A DNA stretch of 64,000 nt, taken from Treponema porcinum (GTDB taxonomy: Bacteria; Spirochaetota; Spirochaetia; Treponematales; Treponemataceae). Of the stretch, positions 25,951 through 34,593 are shown piece after piece. The notes under the pieces were generated by a model. That model ran no database searches, was not told the origin of the DNA, and worked only from the letters and a program-made list of their open reading frames with translations. The position numbers were made by a program, and so were the translations under genes. Location: NCBI RefSeq assembly GCF_900167145.1, contig NZ_FUWG01000004.1, forward strand, positions 3,490-67,489. The letters are read 5' to 3'. How positions within the stretch are numbered: the stretch's first letter is position 1; every line of letters starts with the position of its first letter.

Positions 25951-27072
25951 TTACCGGTCAGAATAGTTCCTGTTTATCCAGTTTTTGTATTCGCCGGAAA
26001 GTATGTGGTTCACCCAGTCAGGATGCGTAAGATACCACTTAACTGTCATAGAAAGCCCCTGCTCGAACGTCATCTTGCGTTCCCAACCGAGTTCCTTTTT
26101 AATTTTGGTGCAGTCGATGGCATAGCGCGCATCGTGTCCCGGACGGTCTTTTACGTGGACGATAGTCTTTTCTACCTCAGCAGCAGATTTTCCTACTTCG
26201 GCAGAAGTCAGCTCAATCACCTTGTGAAGCAGCTTGATGTTCTGCCATTCGTTTTCGCCGCCGATATTGTATTTTTCGCCTGTCTTTCCGTCGTTCACAA
26301 TCTGCCAGACGGCGCGGTTGTGGTCTTCTACATAAATCCAGTCGCGGATATTAAGCCCTTCGCCGTAAACAGGAAGATTTTTTCCGTCGCGGATATTGCT
26401 TATCATAAGCGGAAGCAGCTTTTCCGGGAACTGATACGGACCGTAGTTGTTCGTACAGTTAGAAAGTGTAATCGGTAGCGCATAAGTATGATAGTACGCC
26501 ATCACCAAATGATCGGAACTTGCCTTGCTTGAAGAATAAGGGCTTCGCGGATCATACGGCGTAGTTTCGGTAAAATAGCCAGTCTTTCCAAGCGAACCGT
26601 ATACTTCATCAGTAGAAATATGGTGGAACAGTACGTCATCACGCGGATTGTCAAGAGAAACATTCCAATAAGTACGCGCAACGTCAAGTAAAGTAAACGT
26701 TCCCATAACGTTTGTACGAACGAATGCCTCAGGTCCGAGGATAGAACGGTCAACGTGACTTTCTGCAGCAAAGTGAATTACAGTGTCAATGTCATACTGC
26801 TTGAAAATACGTTCGATTTCCGCACGGTCGCAGATGTCAACTTTTTCAAAAAAATATCGTTTTCCGCCGAACTTTTCTTCCACCTGCGCAAGATTTTCAA
26901 GATTTCCGGCATACGTAAGGCAGTCAACGTTTACAATATTCCCAGTAAAGCCAGAATCCATAAACGCTTTTTCTCCGGTTGCGCTCATTCCGAACAGATA
27001 ATTAATGAAATTAGAACCGATAAATCCGGCTCCTCCGGTTACAAGAATGTTTTTCAGTTTTCTAGAAGACAT
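25951..27072 (-). CDS. rfbB: dTDP-glucose 4,6-dehydratase
   Basis: A 373-residue short-chain dehydratase that makes dTDP-4-keto-6-deoxyglucose. The NAD-binding GGAGFIGSNFINYLF is at the N-terminus, ISTDEVYGSLG carries the active-site Thr-Asp-Glu, and YSSSKASSDHL is the YxxxK catalytic pair. It is the third gene of a rfbC-rfbA-rfbB unit; its start lies 2 bases after the end of rfbA and GGAG precedes it. The fourth gene of dTDP-rhamnose synthesis (rfbD) is not in the window. Confidence 0.95.
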   Translation of the reverse strand: MSSRKLKNILVTGGAGFIGSNFINYLFGMSATGEKAFMDSGFTGNIVNVDCLTYAGNLENLAQVEEKFGGKRYFFEKVDICDRAEIERIFKQYDIDTVIHFAAESHVDRSILGPEAFVRTNVMGTFTLLDVARTYWNVSLDNPRDDVLFHHISTDEVYGSLGKTGYFTETTPYDPRSPYSSSKASSDHLVMAYYHTYALPITLSNCTNNYGPYQFPEKLLPLMISNIRDGKNLPVYGEGLNIRDWIYVEDHNRAVWQIVNDGKTGEKYNIGGENEWQNIKLLHKVIELTSAEVGKSAAEVEKTIVHVKDRPGHDARYAIDCTKIKKELGWERKMTFEQGLSMTVKWYLTHPDWVNHILSGEYKNWINRNYSDR

Positions 27073-27074
27073 TT

Positions 27075-27950
27075 TCAGTTCTCCGCAATATATTCAAGAT
27101 AACGGCCATAGTCAGTTTTATAGCCTTTTGCAAGTTCAAGCAGTTTTTCTTTGGAAAGCCAGTCGTTCCTGTATGCAATTTCTTCTATACAGGAAACATA
27201 AAGCCCCTGCCTCTTCTGAATTGTGGCGATAAAGTTACTCGCTTCAAGAAGTCCGTCGTAAGTTCCGGTGTCAAGCCATGCCATTCCGCGTCCTAAAAGT
27301 TCTACAGAAAGGCTGCCTTTTTCAAGATACGCATTGTTTACGGCAGTAATTTCAATTTCACCGCGTGCAGACGGCTTAATGTCCTGAGCGATTTTTACAA
27401 CATCGTTATTGTAAAAATAAAGTCCAGGAACGGCGTAATTTGATTTTGGGGCGGACGGTTTTTCTTCAATTCCAAGGACTTTTCCGTCCGCATTAAATTC
27501 AACAACACCATAAGCAGTCGGATCTTTTACAAAATATCCGAAGATAACAGCACCGCTTGATTTTGATGCAATTTTATCAGAAGCACTTTTAAGGACATTC
27601 GTAAAACTCTGTCCGTAAAAAATATTGTCCCCAAGAACAAGCGCAACATCGTCCGAACCGATAAAGTCTTTTCCAACGATAAATGCATCTGCAAGACCAC
27701 GAGGTTGTTCCTGCACGGCATATTCAAAGCGCATTCCAAGCCAGCTTCCGTCACCGAACAGTTCCTTAAAAAGAGAAATATCGCGCGGCGTAGAAATAAT
27801 AAGCACTTCGCGAATTCCCGAAAGCATCAGGCAGGACAGCGGATAGTAAACCATCGGCTTGTCATACAGTGGCAAAATCTGCTTTGAAACTGCCTTTGTA
27901 ATCGGATAAAGACGCGTTCCTGAACCGCCGGCAAGAATAATTCCTTTCAT
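27075..27950 (-). CDS. rfbA: Glucose-1-phosphate thymidylyltransferase
   Basis: A 291-residue nucleotidyltransferase that makes dTDP-glucose from dTTP and glucose-1-phosphate. [20 protein letters not shown] is the nucleotide-binding loop, [14 protein letters not shown] is the sugar-phosphate contact, and the VLGDNIFYG block carries the metal-binding aspartate. The length matches RmlA exactly. It follows rfbC by 27 bases. It feeds RfbB in making deoxysugars for a surface glycan or glycoprotein. Confidence 0.95.
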   Translation of the reverse strand: MKGIILAGGSGTRLYPITKAVSKQILPLYDKPMVYYPLSCLMLSGIREVLIISTPRDISLFKELFGDGSWLGMRFEYAVQEQPRGLADAFIVGKDFIGSDDVALVLGDNIFYGQSFTNVLKSASDKIASKSSGAVIFGYFVKDPTAYGVVEFNADGKVLGIEEKPSAPKSNYAVPGLYFYNNDVVKIAQDIKPSARGEIEITAVNNAYLEKGSLSVELLGRGMAWLDTGTYDGLLEASNFIATIQKRQGLYVSCIEEIAYRNDWLSKEKLLELAKGYKTDYGRYLEYIAEN

Positions 27951-27977
27951 ATAAAATCCCCGTAAAAAATCTATATA

Positions 27978-28577
27978 TTATTTACCAATCCATCTGGCAT
28001 TCATATCAAAATACAAGCCGTTTCTGTCAAATGCAGGGTGCTTTCCGTCTTTTTCGCTTAAAAGAGGCGTTACCTCTGGCGCAACAGCCTTCCAGTCAAT
28101 ACCGATTTCCGGGTCATTCCACATAAGTCCGCCTTCGCCTTTAGGGTCATAAAAATCAGTGCATTTATAGGCGAATACGGCAGAGTCGCTAAGAACGTAA
28201 AAACCGTGCGCAAAGCCTTCCGGAATGTAAAACTGGTTCTGTTTTTCAGAATCAAGCACAACGCCGTAATACTTTCCGAATGTCGGAGAACCGCAGCGAA
28301 GGTCAACGGCAACGTCATACACGCGTCCGCTTACAGCGCGCACAAGTTTTCCCTGCGGATGCGCCGTCTGAAAATGAAGTCCGCGAAGGACACCTTTTGA
28401 AGAAGATGACTGATTATCCTGAACAAATTTCATCGTAAGTCCTGCAGCAAAAAAATCTTTTTCGCTGTACACCTCAAAAAAATAGCCGCGGGGGTCGCCG
28501 AAAACTTTTGGCTGAATTTCAAAAAGTCCGGCAATCTCAACACCGCCGGAAAAACATTTATTAAAGGAAAAAGGCAT
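27978..28577 (-). CDS. rfbC: dTDP-4-dehydrorhamnose 3,5-epimerase
   Basis: A 199-residue cupin-fold epimerase. DNQSSSSKGVLRGLHFQ and AVDLRCGSPTFGKYYGVVL contain the catalytic histidine region and base. IPEGFAHGFYVLSDSAVFAYKCTDFY completes the RmlC signature. GGAG lies 7 bases before the ATG. It is the promoter-proximal gene of the rfbCAB unit and is separated from manC by about 170 bases. Confidence 0.94.
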   Translation of the reverse strand: MPFSFNKCFSGGVEIAGLFEIQPKVFGDPRGYFFEVYSEKDFFAAGLTMKFVQDNQSSSSKGVLRGLHFQTAHPQGKLVRAVSGRVYDVAVDLRCGSPTFGKYYGVVLDSEKQNQFYIPEGFAHGFYVLSDSAVFAYKCTDFYDPKGEGGLMWNDPEIGIDWKAVAPEVTPLLSEKDGKHPAFDRNGLYFDMNARWIGK

Positions 28578-28744
28578 ATAAACTCCATTTAAAAAGCGAG
28601 GTCAGTATACCACATTCAGAGTAAATATGCTAGAAAAAAAGCAATGCAGAAAATAATGCAGGAAGCAACAGAAAAAGATTGAAAAATTACAGTTTGCCGG
28701 ACAGAAAACATTTCTTCCTGTCCGGAGGAAAAGAATTTACGGTG

Positions 28745-29809
28745 CTATACGCCCTCATATTCGCGGCGTTTCATTTCTTCCGCGATTTTCTTTACGTCCT
28801 GAATTTTTCCTTTTGCGGCAATAAGAACGGCATCATCGGAATCAACTATGACAATATTATCAAGACCGATTACAGCAACGGTGCGTTTTCCTGCGTGAAT
28901 GTAAGAGTCGGTAGTATCAAGGGAAATGACATCACCCTTAGAAACGTTACCGTTCTTGTCCTTCTGCTGAATCTCCCAAAGTGCAGTCCAGGAACCAACA
29001 TCATTCCACCCTGCATTAAGCTTAACGACCTTGCCCTTTTTTGTTTTTTCCATAACGGCATAGTCGATTGAATCACCTTTTATTTTCTCGAACGAAGCTT
29101 TATCAAGGCGGACAAAATCGGATTCTACAAGTGCATTTTCAAAAGACGCCGCAGAAAGATTGTACATTTCAGGCGCAAACATTTTCAGTTCTTCAAGAAA
29201 AACAGATGCCTTGAAAACGAACATTCCGCTGTTCCAGCTGTATTCTCCGCTTGCAAGATATTCCTGCGCTTTCTCAAAGCACGGTTTTTCCACGAATTTT
29301 TCAAGCGTATATGCACCGTCCGCCTCTTCCCCTGCTGTTTTTACATAGCCATAGCCGGTAGCGGCAAATGTCGGAACAATTCCGAACGTTACAAGAAATC
29401 CTTTCTGCGCCTGTTCTGCGGCAGTCATTACTGCTTTCTGGAACGCCGGCACATCAGAAATTACGTGGTCGCTCGGAAGAATTATTACAACTGCATCCCT
29501 GTCATTTTGCATTGCAGCACAGCAGGCGGCGGCAATTGCAGGCGCTGTATTTTTTGCAACCGGTTCAAGCAAAATGCGCGGTTTTTCGCTGCAAACCTCG
29601 CCAATCTGTTCCGCCACAAGAAAACGGTGCGCATCGTTGCAGGAAACAATCGGCGCAGAAAGATTAAGTCCGTTCAGACGAAGAAGAGTCTCCTGAATCA
29701 TCGTTTTATTGCTTACAAGAGGCAGAAACTGTTTAGGGTGATTTCCCCAAGACAACGGCCAGAGGCGAGTTCCGCTTCCGCCGCTCAAAATTACAGGTGT
29801 AATTGTCAT
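28745..29809 (-). CDS. manC: Mannose-1-phosphate guanylyltransferase
   Basis: A 354-residue enzyme that makes GDP-mannose from GTP and mannose-1-phosphate. ILSGGSGTRLWPLSWGNHPKQFLPL is the nucleotide-binding signature, ILLEPVAKNTAPAIAAA follows, and the catalytic FVEKP motif is present. The C-terminal isomerase domain of bifunctional ManC/AlgA is absent, so this is the short form. The ATG at 29809 is chosen because GGAGAA sits 5-7 bases upstream. Together with rfbCAB it supplies sugar nucleotides for surface glycans or flagellar glycosylation. Confidence 0.92.
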   Translation of the reverse strand: MTITPVILSGGSGTRLWPLSWGNHPKQFLPLVSNKTMIQETLLRLNGLNLSAPIVSCNDAHRFLVAEQIGEVCSEKPRILLEPVAKNTAPAIAAACCAAMQNDRDAVVIILPSDHVISDVPAFQKAVMTAAEQAQKGFLVTFGIVPTFAATGYGYVKTAGEEADGAYTLEKFVEKPCFEKAQEYLASGEYSWNSGMFVFKASVFLEELKMFAPEMYNLSAASFENALVESDFVRLDKASFEKIKGDSIDYAVMEKTKKGKVVKLNAGWNDVGSWTALWEIQQKDKNGNVSKGDVISLDTTDSYIHAGKRTVAVIGLDNIVIVDSDDAVLIAAKGKIQDVKKIAEEMKRREYEGV

Positions 29810-29880
29810 TAACTTCTCCAAATAAATTTAAACAAATAGAAAAAAATAGATAATGCAAGTATATCACTAACTGACTTTTA

Positions 29881-30017
29881 AGGAAACACTGAATAAATCC
29901 TATTGAGAATTTTTCAGTATTTCCCTTGACTTTAGCTAATTGTCCGTAAGTCAATGACTTAAGGCAATTTGACAGGAAGTGCTGAGTAATCGCTTCAAGT
30001 GTTAATCAGCACTTCCT
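29881..30017 (+). mobile_element. 137-bp MITE, full copy B (TA-flanked)
   Basis: Same length as copy A and differing at roughly a dozen positions. The ends are AGGAAACACTG and CAGCACTTCCT, and TA flanks both sides (29879-29880 and 30018-30019). Three hairpins are kept, at the left end, centre (GTCCGTAAGTCAATGACTTA) and right end. It lies between manC and tRNA-Val and interrupts no gene. Confidence 0.85.
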
Positions 30018-30066
30018 TAGGAACAGGGGAAGGTCAAATCTTATGCAGGATGTTTTTCCTGTTCTA

Positions 30067-30096
30067 TTGATTAAAACTACCCTTTTATTCTATAGT
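30067..30096 (+). promoter_or_regulatory. Likely tRNA-Val promoter
   Basis: TTGATT (30067-30072) and TATAGT (30091-30096) are 18 bp apart, placing the start about 10 bases before the mature tRNA. Confidence 0.45.
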
Positions 30097-30112
30097 AGAA
30101 ACATCACATTCA

Positions 30113-30184
30113 GCACGATTAACTCAGGGGTAGAGTGCCACCTTCACACGGTGGAAGCCGTTGGTTCAAATCCAACATCGTGCA
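30113..30184 (+). tRNA. tRNA-Val (anticodon CAC)
   Basis: The cloverleaf is complete: acceptor GCACGAT pairs with ATCGTGC, the D arm is ACTC/GAGT, the anticodon stem CCACC/GGTGG encloses the loop TTCACAC with anticodon CAC, and the T arm is GTTGG/CCAAC around TTCAAAT. The discriminator base is A. The CCA end is not encoded. It reads the valine codon GTG. Confidence 0.95.
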
Positions 30185-30200
30185 AAAGTTCCATTCCGTT

Positions 30201-30935
30201 CTAGCGGTAGACCGCAGCAAGATTATCCGTATACAGTTCATCAGGCATAAAATTCAGCGTTTCATCAGCCCAGCGGACAACAGTATCTGTCTGAACGTCA
30301 AACGTAAAGGAATAAAGACAGCAGTTGTAGTTCTTCTGACGCGGAAAATCCGCTCCTCGTCTGTTCATTTCGCGGACAACGGAATTCATAATTCCGCCGT
30401 GACAGACAACAAGAACATCCCCGGACGTATCAGAAATCAAACTGTCTATAAATAACGAAATCCTCTCGTCAGCCTTCGACTCCCTTTCATTTTCAAGACG
30501 CCAAGGAAAGCGCATTTTCTTTGGAATGACTGCTCCTGGAAAATTCTGCTTTATTTCCTTTTTTGTAAGGCATTTTTTTGTCGTACGAACCGGCTGCGAG
30601 GCATTTTTCAGCCCCGTAACTTCCTGACAAGCAGGCTCAACAGTCATTTTTTCCGCACCGAACCGAGTGCAGGCAACCGCAGCCGTTTCAAGAGTCCTGT
30701 AATACGGCGAAACAAGCACCGTTCCGTCAAAACCAATTTTTTTCAGGTAATCGCCAAGCGCCTCTGCCTGAGCAATACCGTTCGGCATAAGCCTGTCTTC
30801 CGTACAGTTTTTGAACGCAATCTGATAACGCAAGTCGCCGCGCTGACCATGCCGCGCAAAATAAAACGTCCGCTCCTGTGAAAACGCGCAGAGCGAAACA
30901 AAAAGCATAATGCAAAAAAGAACAATCTTTCTCAT
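30201..30935 (-). CDS. Secreted histidine phosphatase superfamily protein
   Basis: A 244-residue protein with a signal peptide (residues 1-20, ending AFSQ) followed by the phosphohistidine motif YFARHGQRGD. Further family residues are the arginine in LVSPYYRTLETA and the second catalytic histidine in LVVCHGGIMNSVVREM. Export is unusual for the phosphoglycerate-mutase-like branch and suggests a periplasmic phosphatase; the substrate is unknown. A TACACT hexamer ends 7 bases before the ATG and no Shine-Dalgarno is seen, so it may be leaderless. Confidence 0.82.
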   Translation of the reverse strand: MRKIVLFCIMLFVSLCAFSQERTFYFARHGQRGDLRYQIAFKNCTEDRLMPNGIAQAEALGDYLKKIGFDGTVLVSPYYRTLETAAVACTRFGAEKMTVEPACQEVTGLKNASQPVRTTKKCLTKKEIKQNFPGAVIPKKMRFPWRLENERESKADERISLFIDSLISDTSGDVLVVCHGGIMNSVVREMNRRGADFPRQKNYNCCLYSFTFDVQTDTVVRWADETLNFMPDELYTDNLAAVYR

Positions 30936-31001
30936 AACATTCAGTGTATCACGGGCAGACGGAATTGTACATTTTTTTATGACGACAACTGCAGCACCTC
31001 A

Positions 31002-31952
31002 TCATCGAGAAATACTGTCATTCCGCCGTAATTTATTCCGCTTTCTGTATTCAGACGGCGGACAGCCGAACTTCCGCTGGAACAAGTGAATAAAATACGA
31101 AATGTTTTCAAAGCCGTTTTCAAAGGCGATGTCAGTAACTGTTCCTGACGATGACAAAAGCTGCTCGCCTGCGGACTCAAGGCGGTAATCATTTACGTAC
31201 TGAACAAAACTCATTCCCGTTTCTTTGCGGAAAATGCGCATAAAGCGGCTTGCAGAAAGCGCGCACAGAGATGCGGCATCTTCTACGGTTATTCGCGAGG
31301 AAAAATGTTCTTCCACATACGAAAGAATTTTTTTAAGGCGCTTTGCCCTGTTTTTTGAAGATGCGCTTTCGTCAGCAGAAAGAACTTCGCCATTAATAAG
31401 ATGCATAATTTCAAAAAGGCGCGCTTTTACAAGAAGAGCACTCTCAGACAAATCTTTTTCCCAAAGGCCGCAAAGTTCCTTTACAAGCGGAAAAAGAACG
31501 TCGTTTAACGTAGAGCCTTTTTTGTGGTGATACGATTTTAAGTGCGCGCCATCAAGAAACGCAGAAAAAAAACGGCGGCTACAGAATGAGTCAGGATTTT
31601 CTTCCAAAAGCGAAATTGAAAAAAGAATGTTGTAGTATGCAATGCAGTCATCGCCGTTTTGCAAAATTGAATGAACTGCTCCCGGTGGAATAAGAACGAT
31701 GTCTCCCTCACAGCACAAAAAACGGCTTCCCTGCACCGTAACAATTCCAGTTCCGTAACTTACAAAAATAATTTCAAATTCATCGTGCCAGTGAAGCGGA
31801 AAACCGTCAAGCCATTCTGGAATCCGGCCGTGGTATACCACAAAAGGGAAAGTCTTTTTTCCGTGAGATGCCGTTTCGCGCAAAGAAGAACGGCGTGAAA
31901 ATTCACTTTTTCTCTGATGGATGTCACGGTCTTTTTTCTGTTCATCATTCAT
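31002..31952 (-). CDS. AraC-family transcriptional regulator with cupin sensor domain
   Basis: A 316-residue regulator. The N-terminal cupin (residues about 35-120) has FPLHWHDEFEIIFVSYGTG and EGDIVLIPPGAVHSI, typical of sugar- or small-molecule-sensing AraC proteins. The C-terminal two helix-turn-helix motifs are at about 215-305, with DAASLCALSASRFMRIFRKE and VTDIAFENGFENISYFIHLFQRKFG. The start is placed at 31952, not further upstream, because TATAAT lies 6 bases before this ATG with a -35 at 17 bp. It is divergent from a MATE efflux gene, which is the likely target. Confidence 0.88.
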   Translation of the reverse strand: MNDEQKKDRDIHQRKSEFSRRSSLRETASHGKKTFPFVVYHGRIPEWLDGFPLHWHDEFEIIFVSYGTGIVTVQGSRFLCCEGDIVLIPPGAVHSILQNGDDCIAYYNILFSISLLEENPDSFCSRRFFSAFLDGAHLKSYHHKKGSTLNDVLFPLVKELCGLWEKDLSESALLVKARLFEIMHLINGEVLSADESASSKNRAKRLKKILSYVEEHFSSRITVEDAASLCALSASRFMRIFRKETGMSFVQYVNDYRLESAGEQLLSSSGTVTDIAFENGFENISYFIHLFQRKFGCPPSEYRKRNKLRRNDSISR

Positions 31953-31958
31953 TTTTTC

Positions 31959-31987
31959 ATTATACGGTTGTATTTTCCGTTCAGCAA
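31959..31987 (-). promoter_or_regulatory. Promoter of the AraC regulator, leaderless type
   Basis: On the minus strand TTGCTG (31982-31987) and TATAAT (31959-31964) are 17 bp apart. The -10 ends 6 bases before the ATG at 31952. Confidence 0.65.
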
Positions 31988-32056
31988 TAAAAAAAAACGC
32001 ACGTTTTGTGTTATTATTACGCGCTTTTTGCACAAGATTTTTAATCAAAGCGCACT

Positions 32057-32062
32057 TATTCT
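32057..32062 (+). promoter_or_regulatory. -10 element of the MATE gene (possible leaderless start)
   Basis: TATTCT ends 6 bases before the ATG at 32069, with no Shine-Dalgarno. I see no convincing -35, which would fit a gene that needs an activator such as the divergent AraC protein. Confidence 0.45.
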
Positions 32063-32068
32063 GTTAGT

Positions 32069-33424
32069 ATGATGAACAAAGATTTTAAGCGCCAGTTAAA
32101 AGAAATTGCATTGCCTGTAACAATTCAGTGCCTTATGCAGTCATCGCTGTCGCTCATTGACCAGATTATGATAGGGAGCCTGGGTAGCGAAAGCATCGCA
32201 GGCATCGGACTTGCCGGAAAATTTACGTCGCTGTATTCGGTTACGCTTGCAGCAGTCGTAACGGTAGCAGGAATTCTTATTGCCCAGTACCGCGGCGCAA
32301 AGGACGACAAAGGAGTAAGCGACAGCTTTTTCTTTCCGTTTTATTTTGCGCTCATTCTGACGGCATTTTTTTCCGTGCTTTCGTTATGTGCGCCGGAAAG
32401 CATAATGGGGATTTATTCAAACGATGCAAGCACAATCGAAAAAGCCGCCGTCTACTTAAAATGGCGCAGTGCAGAATACCTTCCGTCCGCAGTAACGCTT
32501 TTTGTTTCTACAATGCTTCGCAATATGAACAGGGCAAAGCTTCCGGCAGCGGCAGGAGTTGCGGCGATTATTTCAAACACTGTGCTGAACTGGCTTTTGA
32601 TTTTCGGAATCGGGATTTTTCCGCGGATGGAAGCCGCAGGAGCAGCACTTGCAACTTCACTTTCGCGCTGTCTTGAAATGGCAATCGTCCTTGTTCTTTT
32701 TATAAAGGAAAAGAAAGCTCAGGACGTTTACCTCAAACCTGCCCTGCACTTTTCAAAGGAATTCATCAAGAAGGCTGTGGAAATTCTCGTTCCCATTCTA
32801 ATCGGGGAATTTTTGTGGTCGCTGGGTGAAAATATGTATGCAGTCATCTATGGTCATTTGGGAACTGAACCTTGCGCTGCAATGACGCTGATGTACCCTA
32901 TTCAGGGAATTGCAATCGGTGCGCTCTGCGGTATTTCTTCTGCAGCAGGAATCATCACTGGTAATTCGCTTGGTGCAAACGATGAAGAAAAAGCATGGAG
33001 TCAGGCACTTGATTTTGTGCGCCTTACTGTAATTTCTGGAATTGCAATCGGTGTTATCGTCTGCGCGCTTTCTCCGTTCTACGTAAAGCTTTTCAACGTT
33101 GCGCCTGAAACACGCGTTGTAACAGTAAAAATATTGATTGCGTTTGCGCTTGTGTTTACTGCAAAAGTATTCAACATGGTTGTTGGCGGCGGAGTTCTGC
33201 AAAGCGGCGGTCAGACAAAATTTATGACGGCGGTGAACATCATCGGCACATGGGGATTCGGCGTTCCGCTCGGATTCATAAGTGCTTATGTGTTCCGCCT
33301 TCCAATTTGGTGGGTGTACTTTATCCTTTCGCTTGAGGAATACGTACGCCTTGTAATAAGCGTATGGCTTTTACACTCGCGCAAATGGATGAGAAACGTA
33401 ACGGTGAAGGAGCAGGAAGAATAG
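32069..33424 (+). CDS. MATE family efflux transporter
   Basis: A 451-residue inner-membrane protein with twelve predicted segments in two homologous halves. The N-terminal ALPVTIQCLMQSSLSLIDQIMIG and the mirrored start of the second half (VPILIGEFLWSLGENMYAVIYG) are typical of MatE domains. It exports cationic drugs, dyes or metabolites using Na+ or H+. It is divergent from an AraC-type regulator, so substrate-induced expression is likely. A strong terminator follows. A second, only distantly similar MATE is at 47964-49334. Confidence 0.9.
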   Translation: MMNKDFKRQLKEIALPVTIQCLMQSSLSLIDQIMIGSLGSESIAGIGLAGKFTSLYSVTLAAVVTVAGILIAQYRGAKDDKGVSDSFFFPFYFALILTAFFSVLSLCAPESIMGIYSNDASTIEKAAVYLKWRSAEYLPSAVTLFVSTMLRNMNRAKLPAAAGVAAIISNTVLNWLLIFGIGIFPRMEAAGAALATSLSRCLEMAIVLVLFIKEKKAQDVYLKPALHFSKEFIKKAVEILVPILIGEFLWSLGENMYAVIYGHLGTEPCAAMTLMYPIQGIAIGALCGISSAAGIITGNSLGANDEEKAWSQALDFVRLTVISGIAIGVIVCALSPFYVKLFNVAPETRVVTVKILIAFALVFTAKVFNMVVGGGVLQSGGQTKFMTAVNIIGTWGFGVPLGFISAYVFRLPIWWVYFILSLEEYVRLVISVWLLHSRKWMRNVTVKEQEE

Positions 33425-33450
33425 CATAGAAAATCAAGTATACGTAAAAG

Positions 33451-33496
33451 AAGCCGGATTTTGCAAATAATGTAGTGCAGTTTCCGGCTTTTTTTT
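33451..33496 (+). terminator. Rho-independent terminator after the MATE gene
   Basis: AAGCCGGA (33451-33458) pairs perfectly with TCCGGCTT (33483-33490), and a run of T follows. Confidence 0.8.
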
Positions 33497-33611
33497 GAAC
33501 GGACAAATTTCTTTTCTATCAAAAAAACTATATTATAGAAGAAAACGCAGCATTTTTTTATACTTTCAGTATGAGTAAAAACAAGTTCGGCTTGCATAAA
33601 AAAACTTTTCT

Positions 33612-33932
33612 TTATGTTAAATATGTTTCTCCAAATTCATTCAATGCTTTTTTCTGATATTCGACTAAATTTTTTATCAGTGTAATTGAAAACTCTCGGT
33701 TTTGATTTTCGGATTCTTCTGTAGAAAATAAATACGAAACTTCAACTTCTAACGCAGATGCAATTTTTGCAAGCGTATCTGGATACGGCCATTTTATGCT
33801 TTGTTCAATGGAACTGATGAATGGAAGTGAAATATCTGCTTTTTCTGCCAAAAGTGCCTGTGAATAACCTTTCTGAGTCCTGAGTTTTTTTATATTTCTT
33901 GCAAGCGTACTTCTTACTTCTTCACCTGTCAT
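33612..33932 (-). CDS. XRE-family helix-turn-helix regulator
   Basis: A 106-residue DNA-binding protein. LARNIKKLRTQKGYSQALLA and ISLPFISSIEQSIKWPYPD (residues about 9-48) form a classic Cro/C1-type helix-turn-helix, followed by LAKIASALEVEVSYLF. The short C-terminal tail has no recognisable ligand domain. The start at 33932 has GAGG 7 bases upstream and is preferred over an upstream frame extension. It is divergent from the small lipoprotein remnant. Its target is unknown; it resembles regulators carried on accessory DNA. Confidence 0.85.
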   Translation of the reverse strand: MTGEEVRSTLARNIKKLRTQKGYSQALLAEKADISLPFISSIEQSIKWPYPDTLAKIASALEVEVSYLFSTEESENQNREFSITLIKNLVEYQKKALNEFGETYLT

Positions 33933-34093
33933 AATAATCCTCTTAGATATAAATATTATCCTGTTAGAGTTATTCATTTACAAATATCTGTTAGTATTGT
34001 AAAATAGTACGAATAGTATTATTTATAATACTTGCAGTAATTTCATTAGGAAACATCTGCAAAATAAAAAGTTTTCATAATATAGGAGTGTTT

Positions 34094-34444
34094 ATGAGAA
34101 AACATTTTGAAAAATGGCTCATGCTTATTTTAAGCGGTGTCTTTTTATTTTTTGTCATGGGTTGTGCTGCTGAATCCAGTGGCGGTTCATCAGACGGTGG
34201 TTCTTCTTCAAAATCAATTACAGTTACATATGTAGATGAATCCGGAAATGTTTTAGATTCAAAGAAATCTACGACATGGATTATATTAGATTATAAAAAA
34301 ACAGGTTATATTTCTATTGTGGCTGCTGCAAGAAAATTGGCAGAGCTGATGTACACTCTGTTGAAAAATGGTACATCATATGAAAAAAGAGCCTCCGCGT
34401 CAGTTAAGCAGCTGGCAGCAGAAGCCCTTGCAACAGCCAGTTAA
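34094..34444 (+). pseudogene. Hybrid small ORF: lipoprotein start joined to an IS110-type transposase tail
   Basis: The ATG at 34094 follows an AGGAG site. Residues 1-25 form a lipoprotein signal with lipobox VMGC, then a Ser/Gly linker and the stretch SITVTYVDESGNVLDSKKS, which looks like the start of a surface-lipoprotein repeat domain. From about residue 55 the character changes: ISIVAAARKLAELMYTLLKNGTSYE resembles the C-terminal end of IS110-family transposases. The downstream bases to about 34495 look like the right end of such an element. I infer that an IS inserted into a lipoprotein gene and most of both was then lost. The 116-residue product could still be made and exported. Confidence 0.55.
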
Positions 34445-34536
34445 TTATTGGAATCAGGAACTACATGGTATTGACAAATATCATAGGAGTTTAGCATGAC
34501 AAAGTGTGAAGTTCTGCGTGACAATATGTTCCGTTC

Positions 34537-34577
34537 TTAAAAAAAATGACCAGCATATCTGTAATACACTGGTCATT
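34537..34577 (-). terminator. Rho-independent terminator after gpmI
   Basis: Read on the minus strand, AATGACCAG pairs with CTGGTCATT (34569-34577 and 34545-34553) and is followed by a run of eight T. It lies 17 bases after the gpmI stop. Confidence 0.8.
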
Positions 34578-34593
34578 ATCTAAAACTTAAGTT

